Positions 16,817-23,583 of a stretch of 64,000 nt of DNA are shown piece after piece. Where the stretch lies: the NCBI RefSeq assembly GCF_900177675.1, contig NZ_FXWM01000001.1, positions 4,597,001 to 4,661,000 of the forward strand. The letters run 5' to 3'. How positions within the stretch are numbered: position 1 is the first letter of the stretch; each line of letters starts with the position of its first letter. The DNA is from Bacillus sp. OV166 (lineage in GTDB: Bacteria; Bacillota; Bacilli; Bacillales; Cytobacillaceae). The position numbers and the translations under genes are program-made. The notes under the pieces are model-generated. The model did not search any database. It had not been told where the DNA came from and saw only the letters and a program-made list of their open reading frames with translations.

Positions 16817-16843
16817 AAGCCTTCCTATTTAAATGGAAGGCTT
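16817..16843. repeat. Right copy of the 27-bp target duplication
   Basis: Identical to 15052-15078. Followed by TTAGTTTTTC, it still forms a terminator stem that can serve the lrgAB transcript coming from the right. Confidence 0.85.
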
Positions 16844-16851
16844 TAGTTTTT

Positions 16852-17529
16852 CTATAGGAAATAAGGAATTAGATATGGTACGATAAACGAAATTAATAAG
16901 GCGGCAATTCCCATTGCTGCTCCAGCAACAGCTCCCTGGATTTCTCCCTCCTTGACTGCTTCAGCTGTGCCAATTCCATGTGCTATGGTCCCGATTGATA
17001 AGCCTCGAGCAAAAGGATGATGAATTTTAAATATAGTCAGAAGCTTTGGACCAAACATAGCTCCAATCATTCCAGTAAGTATAACAAAAGCAACAATGAG
17101 TGATACATTAGCTTTAATTATTTTCCCAATTTCTGTTGCAACTGGGACCGTAACTGACTTTATCGTTAACGAAAGAAGTAGCATTTTAGAGAAATAGAAG
17201 CTTTTAGCAATAACTAGGGCAGTGGTAATCGTTGTAAATGTCCCAATTAAAAGTCCAACGCAAGCAGCAACCCTATACTTTGCAATCAAATTCCGATTCT
17301 TATAGATTGGCACTGCTAAGGCTACTGTTGCTGGACCGAGCAGGTAAGTCATAATTTTTTTAGCAGGAATATATTCACGATAAGTAATATGTGATCCTAC
17401 TAATAGGATAATAATGATGAATGTACTTAAAAATACTGGGCTTGTTAAAGGGGAGGAATACTTTTGGCCAAACCAACGAGATAGTTTATAGACAGCAATT
17501 GTTAGGAAAATACTATAAACTGTGATCAT
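16852..17529 (-). CDS. lrgB: LrgB/CidB family membrane protein
   Basis: A 225-residue protein with about seven hydrophobic helices. LGPATVALAVPIYKN and SLTIKSVTVPVATEIG are hallmark LrgB/CidB segments, and the C-terminus has HGIGTAEAVKEGEIQGAVAG. The family is linked to control of murein hydrolase release and more recently to export of by-products such as pyruvate; the role here is not proven. It overlaps the lrgA-like gene by 17 bp, so translation is probably coupled. Confidence 0.92.
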   Translation of the reverse strand: MITVYSIFLTIAVYKLSRWFGQKYSSPLTSPVFLSTFIIIILLVGSHITYREYIPAKKIMTYLLGPATVALAVPIYKNRNLIAKYRVAACVGLLIGTFTTITTALVIAKSFYFSKMLLLSLTIKSVTVPVATEIGKIIKANVSLIVAFVILTGMIGAMFGPKLLTIFKIHHPFARGLSIGTIAHGIGTAEAVKEGEIQGAVAGAAMGIAALLISFIVPYLIPYFL

Positions 17530-17905
17530 GATAATTCACTTTCACCTTTTCTTTTTTCATAATCACTGATTGGGTGGCTTTACCTGCCGATAAAAGTCCA
17601 ATAAAAGCACTTGTTACAAGGACAAATAAGATAATGACGCCCTTATGTATGAAGATGGGCCCCAATGTCATTAATCCTACGGCAATAGGAATGAAAAAAA
17701 AGCTTAAATGTTTTAATAACCATGTGGCCGCTACGTCTATTTGTTCGACTTTTATTACACCTTTCCAGAGTAAAACTAAAAGGAGTAGTATACCGATAAC
17801 ATTTCCTGGAATTTGCAAATGAAGAATTCGTGCAATTTGATTTCCAATCTGATAAATCACAATTAATATCAATATTTGACTAGAAAATGTCAGCACTTTT
17901 TTCAC
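17513..17905 (-). CDS. lrgA: LrgA/CidA family holin-like protein
   Basis: A 130-residue membrane protein with four predicted helices. IPGNVIGILLLLVLLW and FFIPIAVGLM are typical of the LrgA/CidA family, which pairs with LrgB/CidB. GGAGG lies before the start. Whether it acts as holin-like CidA or antiholin-like LrgA cannot be told from sequence. No lytSR two-component genes or cidR are adjacent. Confidence 0.9.
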   Translation of the reverse strand: MKKVLTFSSQILILIVIYQIGNQIARILHLQIPGNVIGILLLLVLLWKGVIKVEQIDVAATWLLKHLSFFFIPIAVGLMTLGPIFIHKGVIILFVLVTSAFIGLLSAGKATQSVIMKKEKVKVNYHDHSL

Positions 17906-18089
17906 TAAATCCCCCTCCTTTTCTCTGGAATAAAAAGTACAATCAGCAATATTCTATATTTTTTAAAAAATATAATCAATAATACTACAGTATAAAGGAA
18001 TCACTTTAAATTTGCATTAACTTTTGTTCACAAAATATCCATATCTTTTTTCGAATAACTTCTTTATCTTAATGGTAGGAGGGATACAT

Positions 18090-18692
18090 ATGAAAAAGAT
18101 CTATTTAATATGCAGTCTTACTGTGTTTATTGGGATTGCAGCAGGAATTTCTTTCTTTCTCATTCGCGATGCAAATGCAAAAATACCTGCAGAAGTTACC
18201 TTGATAGACCAAAACGGTGATTCATATAATTTTGGTAAGGATCATACCAAATTAAAACTTGTTGAATTCATCTACACTCATTGTCCTGATATTTGTCCAA
18301 CAACCACCGAAAAAATGATTGACCTGAAAAAAGATTTTGAAAAGATTGGCGTTTTTGGTAAGGATATTGAATTTTTAACAATTACCATCGATCCATATCG
18401 AGATACTCCCTTGATATTAACTAGTTATATGCAGGGGTTTGAGATAGAGAATAACAAACAATGGTTATTCTTAACAGGAGACAAGCAAAACATAAAAAGG
18501 GACCGCCAAGAAATGAAAAAGGTTGCGGATGCGATGCAATTTCAATTTAAAGATCCTGGCAATGGTCAATTCATCCATTCAACCTTTACCTTCCTGGTTG
18601 ATGAAAACAATAAATTCATCGACAAGTTTCCAATGGGAAAAGACTTTAATAAAAAAGAAGTTTATGACACAGTAATGGATAAATTAGACTAA
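18090..18692 (+). CDS. Sco1/SenC/PrrC family copper chaperone
   Basis: A 200-residue membrane-anchored thioredoxin-fold protein that helps load copper into the CuA site of cytochrome c oxidase. An N-terminal hydrophobic segment ends near FFLIRDANA without a lipobox. The metal-binding CxxxC is in THCPDICPTTTEKM, the second conserved motif is TIDPYRDTP, and the distal histidine is in QFIHSTFTFLVD. ATG 18090 is chosen because TAGGAGGG lies just upstream; the longer reading from 18024 has no ribosome site. It ends at a strong terminator. Confidence 0.9.
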   Translation: MKKIYLICSLTVFIGIAAGISFFLIRDANAKIPAEVTLIDQNGDSYNFGKDHTKLKLVEFIYTHCPDICPTTTEKMIDLKKDFEKIGVFGKDIEFLTITIDPYRDTPLILTSYMQGFEIENNKQWLFLTGDKQNIKRDRQEMKKVADAMQFQFKDPGNGQFIHSTFTFLVDENNKFIDKFPMGKDFNKKEVYDTVMDKLD

Positions 18693-18696
18693 ACAA

Positions 18697-18732
18697 AAAA
18701 GCGATTAGTCCACTTGGGATTAATCGCTTTTT
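18697..18732. terminator. Terminator after sco
   Basis: AAAAGCGATTAGTCC-ACTT-GGGATTAATCGCTTTT, with A and T tracts on both sides, could also serve the convergent small gene at 18746-18880. Confidence 0.88.
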
Positions 18733-18745
18733 ATTACTTTTTTCT

Positions 18746-18880
18746 TTAATTCACGGATGAAGGGTATTTTTTTATTTGCTGTAAAGACAATAGGTAATTA
18801 GACTTTGGTTTTGTTAAACTCGCTTTTATACCGGCCTTTTTTAACTTGTTAACGAGTTCAGTCAGTTGATTCTTCGCCAT
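18746..18880 (-). CDS. Small basic protein of unknown function
   Basis: A 44-residue lysine-rich protein starting MAKNQLTELVNKLKKAGIK, with no cysteine or membrane segment. AAGGTG precedes the ATG. It is convergent with sco and shares its terminator. Not recognised. Confidence 0.55.
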   Translation of the reverse strand: MAKNQLTELVNKLKKAGIKASLTKPKSNYLLSLQQIKKYPSSVN

Positions 18881-19069
18881 ATTTCTCACACCTTCTTTTA
18901 CTTGCTTCATATCCCAATTCTACATCAAAAATATGAATAAAGTGTGAAATTGGAGAAATTTTTTTAGAAAATTTTTCTTTTAAAAAGAACTTCATCTGAA
19001 AGAATTCGCTCTTCTACTATTTTAATGGTATAATCAGTAGATATTTTGTTCTTGGAGGATGTTTTAAAT

Positions 19070-20689
19070 ATGATTACTGTAAGTAACGTAGGTTTAAGAT
19101 ATGGAGACCGGAAATTATTCGAAGATGTAAACATTAAATTTAATCCTGGTAACTGCTACGGACTAATTGGTGCAAATGGTGCCGGAAAATCAACCTTTTT
19201 AAAAATTCTATCTGGTGAAATTGAAGCACAAACAGGAACTGTTCAGCTCGGACCTAACGAACGGATGGCTGTGTTAAAACAGAACCATTTTGAATATGAA
19301 GAATACGAAGTATTAAAGACTGTCATTATGGGTCATACGAGACTTTACCAAGTTATGCAGGAAAAAGACGCTATCTATATGAAGGAAAACTTCACGGATG
19401 AAGACGGTATGAAGGCTGCTGAGCTTGAGGGTGAATTTGCCGAATTAAACGGTTGGGAAGCAGAACCAGAAGCAGCTATTCTTCTAAAAGGACTTGGCAT
19501 TGGTGAGGACCTTCATTATAAGAAAATGGCTGAAATAACTGGGTCAGAAAAAGTGAAAGTGCTGCTTGCACAAGCTTTGTTTGGCAGACCAGACGTTTTA
19601 CTTCTCGATGAGCCTACAAACCACTTGGACATCAAAGCCATTCAATGGTTGGAAGACTTCTTAATTAACTTTGAAAACACTGTTATTGTTGTTTCCCATG
19701 ACCGTCATTTCCTTAATAAGGTTTGTACTCATATCGCCGACTTAGATTTTGGGAAAATTCAAGTTTATGTTGGTAACTATGATTTCTGGTATGAATCAAG
19801 TCAATTAGCTACAAGATTAACTTCAGACGCTAATAAAAAGAAGGAAGAAAAAATCAAGGAATTACAAGCCTTTATTGCACGCTTTAGTGCCAATGCCTCG
19901 AAATCTAAACAAGCTACTTCTCGTAAGAAGCTACTGGATAAAATTACGCTTGATGACATTAGACCTTCATCTCGCCGGTATCCTTTTGTTGGCTTTACTC
20001 CAGACCGAGAAATTGGGAATGATTTGTTACGCGTTGAAGGATTAACAAAAACCATTGATGGTGTAAAGGTTCTTGATAACGTTAATTTTATTGTCAATAA
20101 GGGTGATAAAATTGCTCTTGTTGGAACAAATGAAGCTGCTAAGACGGTACTGTTTAAAATTCTAATGGGCGAAATGGAAGCAGATAGTGGTACCTTTAAA
20201 TGGGGAATTACTACTTCTCAAGCGTATTTCCCGAAGGATAACTCCGAGTATTTTGAAAACAGTGACTTAAACCTAGTGGATTGGCTTCGTCAATTCTCAC
20301 CTAAAGATGACAGCGAGAGCTTTTTACGTGGATTTTTAGGAAGAATGCTTTTCTCTGGTGAAGAAGTTCTGAAAAAAGCAAGTGTCCTTTCCGGGGGAGA
20401 AAAAGTTCGCTGTATGCTTTCTAAAATGATGTTAAATGGTGCGAATGTTCTCCTTCTTGATGAACCAACTAACCATTTAGACTTAGAATCGATTACGGCT
20501 CTTAATAATGGTCTAATTAACTTTAAGGGCTCGTTGCTTTTTGCGTCCCATGACCATCAATTTATCCAAACAATCGCCAATCGAATTTTCGAATTAACAC
20601 CAAAAGGCTTAGTAGATAAGCAAATGAGCTATGATGAATACCTTGAAAATGATGAGATTCAGAAGCAAGTTGCACAGATGTACCAATAA
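19070..20689 (+). CDS. ykpA: ABC-F family ATPase (YkpA type)
   Basis: A 539-residue soluble protein with two ABC cassettes and no membrane domain, of the ribosome-associated ABC-F class. NBD1 has Walker A GANGAGKS, an altered signature (ITGSEKVKVLL) and Walker B VLLLDEPTNHLD. NBD2 has the odd Walker A GTNEAAKT, lacking the glycine before lysine, then LSGGEKVRCML and VLLLDEPTNHLDLES. The linker is rich in lysine and serine (FSANASKSKQATSRKKLL). Sequence and length match Bacillus YkpA. GGAGG lies nine bases before ATG 19070, and a -10 TATAAT lies at 19029-19034. Its drug-resistance relatives need two full Walker A sites, so this one is probably a housekeeping translation factor. Confidence 0.92.
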   Translation: MITVSNVGLRYGDRKLFEDVNIKFNPGNCYGLIGANGAGKSTFLKILSGEIEAQTGTVQLGPNERMAVLKQNHFEYEEYEVLKTVIMGHTRLYQVMQEKDAIYMKENFTDEDGMKAAELEGEFAELNGWEAEPEAAILLKGLGIGEDLHYKKMAEITGSEKVKVLLAQALFGRPDVLLLDEPTNHLDIKAIQWLEDFLINFENTVIVVSHDRHFLNKVCTHIADLDFGKIQVYVGNYDFWYESSQLATRLTSDANKKKEEKIKELQAFIARFSANASKSKQATSRKKLLDKITLDDIRPSSRRYPFVGFTPDREIGNDLLRVEGLTKTIDGVKVLDNVNFIVNKGDKIALVGTNEAAKTVLFKILMGEMEADSGTFKWGITTSQAYFPKDNSEYFENSDLNLVDWLRQFSPKDDSESFLRGFLGRMLFSGEEVLKKASVLSGGEKVRCMLSKMMLNGANVLLLDEPTNHLDLESITALNNGLINFKGSLLFASHDHQFIQTIANRIFELTPKGLVDKQMSYDEYLENDEIQKQVAQMYQ

Positions 20690-20734
20690 ATAATTAGACG
20701 GCACCCACGGTTTGTAACATGGGTGCCTGCTTGT

Positions 20735-20866
20735 TTAGCTTTTTTTCTGTTTTCTGCTTGATGATGGTTCAGTCCGTGAACCTGTTTCGGTTGTAGTTGT
20801 TCCCTGACCTTCTACTTGCGGGGAAGTCAACCCGATTGTCGATGGATCCTTTTTACGTTTTCCCAT
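20735..20866 (-). CDS. yuzL: YuzL-like small protein
   Basis: A 43-residue protein, MGKRKKDPSTIGLTSPQVEG and then a Thr/Ser-rich tail ending in KQKKS. This pattern (basic start, DPS..GL, QVEGQGTTT-E) matches the Bacillus YuzL family, whose function is unknown. GGAGG lies nine bases upstream of the ATG. It is convergent with ykpA; GGCACCCA/TGGGTGCC at 20700-20728 may terminate ykpA. Confidence 0.72.
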   Translation of the reverse strand: MGKRKKDPSTIGLTSPQVEGQGTTTTETGSRTEPSSSRKQKKS

Positions 20867-20968
20867 TTTTGTACACCTCCCCTATTAGTTTTTGGATGAT
20901 TATAGCTACTTATTCCGAATAATTACGGTAAAGTTAGGCAAGATAATTTAGAGGAGGAGGTGTTTTGT

Positions 20969-21211
20969 ATGGCAAAAATTGGTGTGGAACAATCTCTTGC
21001 ACAAGTTCAACAGGCTTTACGTGAAAAAGGACATGATGTGATCGAATTAAAGCAAGAGTCGGATGCTCAGAATTGTGATTGCTGTGTGGTTACAGGACTA
21101 GATTCTAATGTAATGGGTATGCAGGATACCTTTACAAAAGGATCAGTTATAGACGCAAACGGCCTGTCTGCTGATGAAGTATGTCAACAAGTCGAAAGTA
21201 GACTACAATAA
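20969..21211 (+). CDS. ykuS: YkuS family protein (UPF0180)
   Basis: An 80-residue protein of unknown function matching YkuS: MAKIGVEQSLAQVQQALREK, then DAQNCDCCVVTGLDSNVMGM and SADEVCQQVESR. The CDCC cluster is conserved in the family. The ATG at 20969 follows GGAGGAGG; an upstream TTG lies inside the ribosome site. Confidence 0.88.
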   Translation: MAKIGVEQSLAQVQQALREKGHDVIELKQESDAQNCDCCVVTGLDSNVMGMQDTFTKGSVIDANGLSADEVCQQVESRLQ

Positions 21212-21225
21212 TCAGGTTATTTTTC

Positions 21226-21261
21226 AAAGACTAAAGGATTTACTACTTTAGTCTTTTTTTT
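21226..21261 (+). terminator. Terminator of ykuS
   Basis: AAAGACTAAAG-GATTTACTA-CTTTAGTCTTT followed by TTTTT. Confidence 0.9.
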
Positions 21262-21327
21262 GTTTCTAATCTTTTATGATTAAATCAATTTGCTATAATG
21301 ATTTAGGAATGAAGATGTTTAAAAGGA

Positions 21328-21573
21328 CGAATTACCTATGTGGAGACGAAAAGTGTTGATGCTGGCATCGTCTATATGACAGATCTAAAAGGATCTGATA
21401 AAGTAAAAGTTATTACTGTCGCTGAGGAACATTCTCACGAACCAATTATTTATTCTGCAGGTATTATAAAGTCATCTGTTAACAAGAAAGAGGTTTCTCT
21501 ATTTTATGATTATTTACAAACTCCTACGGCACGAGCGATATTTAAAAAATATGGTTTTAAAGTATTGGATTGA
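21328..21573 (+). pseudogene. modA: 3' remnant of modA (molybdate-binding protein)
   Basis: About 80 residues matching only the C-terminal end of ModA, starting RITYVETKSVDAGIVYMTDL and ending TARAIFKKYGFKVLD. ModA is normally about 250 residues with a signal peptide; the first two thirds are missing. A -10-like TATAAT and short unrelated sequence lie directly upstream, so a deletion has fused foreign DNA to the tail. It ends four bases into the upstream end of the modB frame. A short peptide could still be made from GTG 21340, but it could not bind molybdate. Confidence 0.8.
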
Positions 21574-21581
21574 TCTTTTTG

Positions 21582-22238
21582 ATGCAAAGTGAATTCTGGT
21601 CCCCCATTATTTTATCGCTAAAGGTTGCGTCTATTTCTGTTACCTTAGTGTTTGTGTTTGGAATCTTATTAGCTAGATTACTATCCAAAGGACTCTTTAG
21701 GGGAAAAATGCTCATTGAAATTTTTCTGTTGCTTCCAATCGTATTGCCCCCTACAGTGATCGGATTTTTACTGATATTCTTTTTTGGTGGGAATAGTCCG
21801 GTTGGATCAATAATAAATAAACTATTTGATAGTTCCATTATTTTTACACCTTTTGCTGCAGTGATTGCTTCAACCATTGTTGCTTTTCCCTTAATGTACC
21901 AAACGGTAAAGATTGGTTTTCAAGCTGTTGATAAGGGAATAGAAGAAGCAGCAAGAGTTGATGGTGCAAACGAACTGAATGTATTTTTACTTGTAACCCT
22001 GCCATTATCTACAAAATCAATTATTACGGGCCTTATTCTTAGTTTTGCAAGAGCACTAGGTGAATTCGGAGCAACCTTCATGTTCGCGGGCAATATTCCC
22101 GGAAAAACACAAACTGCTCCCACCGCCATTTATATAGCCATGGAATCTGGGAACATGAAATTAGCCTGGCTCCTTGTCATATCGATGATTATTATCTCAT
22201 CCTTAATGTTACTTGCTACCAATGTAACACAAAAATAG
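21582..22238 (+). CDS. modB: Molybdate ABC transporter permease
   Basis: A 218-residue inner-membrane permease with five to six helices and the ABC-permease EAA loop (IEEAARVDGANELNVFLLVTLP). ALGEFGATFMFAGNIPGKT matches the ModB signature closely. It lies straight after the modA remnant. No modC follows; a terminator does. The start at 21582 (MQSEFW) is chosen over TTG 21570, although neither has a clear ribosome site, which suggests coupling to the former modA. Function depends on a complete modA and modC elsewhere. Confidence 0.88.
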   Translation: MQSEFWSPIILSLKVASISVTLVFVFGILLARLLSKGLFRGKMLIEIFLLLPIVLPPTVIGFLLIFFFGGNSPVGSIINKLFDSSIIFTPFAAVIASTIVAFPLMYQTVKIGFQAVDKGIEEAARVDGANELNVFLLVTLPLSTKSIITGLILSFARALGEFGATFMFAGNIPGKTQTAPTAIYIAMESGNMKLAWLLVISMIIISSLMLLATNVTQK

Positions 22239-22272
22239 CCATGAAAAGGTTTCATCCTTTCCATGGCTTTTA
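22237..22272. terminator. Terminator of modB
   Basis: AGCCATGAAAAGG-TTTCAT-CCTTTCCATGGCT followed by TTT, overlapping the modB stop. It lies between convergent genes. Confidence 0.82.
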
Positions 22273-22280
22273 TGATAAGA

Positions 22281-23438
22281 TTAGTATTTTTTTATGAATT
22301 TCTTCCTTACACCTATAAAAATTCCCGCAAATGCGATGATAATGATCCCATATATCGCATTCAAATGGGAAACCTGTTGTTTCTTAACACTAATTTTATC
22401 GCTTTTAATTGTAACCTTCTCCGGAATTGGCTCTTTATATTTTAATGGTACTAACTGAACCACTTGCCCGTTAGTATTTTTTATCGATAGTTTCCCCTCA
22501 GTATTTACCTCTTTAATTGTACCATTTATTGATTCAGTGATCAGGGTGTCCATTTCAGGACAAAATTCTTTATTATCCTTTTTGTAAATTTCATCTTGCT
22601 TTAATATTGAATGCTGAAAGTTCTTAAAACCATAATCAAACAAACGGGCTGTATCATCATATTTCTCTCTTTGTTGTTCAGAATTTAAAACGACTGCTGT
22701 CAACCCTAATTTGGCATTTCTAGCTGTAGTAGCCAGAGTTTGTTTTGCCTCACTTGTATACCCTGTTTTGCCGCCTGTTATTCCTGGATAAGCTAACTCT
22801 CCTTTAAGCATGCGGTGGTGGGTTAGGATATTCGTTTTCCAAGATTGCCCCTCCCATTTGAGGACTTTTGTTCCAAAGATGTCAGCAAAAATGGGATTCT
22901 TAATTGCATAATTAGTTATTATTGCTAAATCCATTGCTGTCGTATAGTGGTTTTTATCAAACAAACCGTTGGGATTGATAAAATGTGTGTTCTTGACGCC
23001 AATCGTTGATTTTAAATACCCATTCAAATGAACAGCAAACTGTTCGACACTTCCATCTAAATGTTCCGCAATTGCTACAGCTGCATCATTTCCGGAATTA
23101 ATTAGCATGCCTTGGATCAATTTTTTTAAAGGGATCTTTTCCCCTTCATCTAAATATACCCTTGTTCCATCTTGTCTAACTGCATTACCACTAACAGTTA
23201 CGATGCTGTCCAAGTTTCCCTTTTCAATTGCATAGATTGCAGTTGCTATTTTCGTTAGACTTGCAGGGTACATTCTTTGATTGGCATTTTTCGCAAAGAG
23301 AATAGCACCTGTATCTGAATCTAACAGAACAGCCCCCTTACTTTTCAGTTCTATCGGACCATTTATTGCCGCAAAGGTGTTTAAATGGTTAGAACAAATA
23401 AGTAGGATAAAAATAATTAACGATATTAACTTTTTCAA
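22281..23438 (-). CDS. dacF: D-alanyl-D-alanine carboxypeptidase (penicillin-binding protein, DacF-like)
   Basis: A 385-residue class C low-molecular-weight PBP that trims the terminal D-alanine of peptidoglycan stem peptides. A signal peptide (about residues 1-23) is followed by the three active-site motifs S60-x-x-K (SLTK), S115-G-N and K224-T-G. A C-terminal domain of about 90 residues and a final hydrophobic helix (YGIIIIAFAGIFIGV) with a basic tail anchor it to the membrane. The start is TTG. It could be DacB- or DacF-type; no sigma-F operon (spoIIA) follows, which weakens the DacF name. Confidence 0.88.
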   Translation of the reverse strand: MKKLISLIIFILLICSNHLNTFAAINGPIELKSKGAVLLDSDTGAILFAKNANQRMYPASLTKIATAIYAIEKGNLDSIVTVSGNAVRQDGTRVYLDEGEKIPLKKLIQGMLINSGNDAAVAIAEHLDGSVEQFAVHLNGYLKSTIGVKNTHFINPNGLFDKNHYTTAMDLAIITNYAIKNPIFADIFGTKVLKWEGQSWKTNILTHHRMLKGELAYPGITGGKTGYTSEAKQTLATTARNAKLGLTAVVLNSEQQREKYDDTARLFDYGFKNFQHSILKQDEIYKKDNKEFCPEMDTLITESINGTIKEVNTEGKLSIKNTNGQVVQLVPLKYKEPIPEKVTIKSDKISVKKQQVSHLNAIYGIIIIAFAGIFIGVRKKFIKKY

Positions 23439-23550
23439 TAGATAACACCCAACTTTTACATTATTTCCAAATTAATATTACCAGATAGTTTTGCAAAATA
23501 ATAGTTTCAAAATAGAAATTATTAATTAAAGATCTATTATAGGAAAAAGA

Positions 23551-23577
23551 AAAGCCGGCAGGTATCATCCGCCGGTA
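23551..23577 (-). terminator. Terminator of mprF
   Basis: On the minus strand CCGGCGG-ATGATAC-CTGCCGG is followed by CTTTTC. Confidence 0.72.
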
Positions 23578-23583
23578 ATAGTT

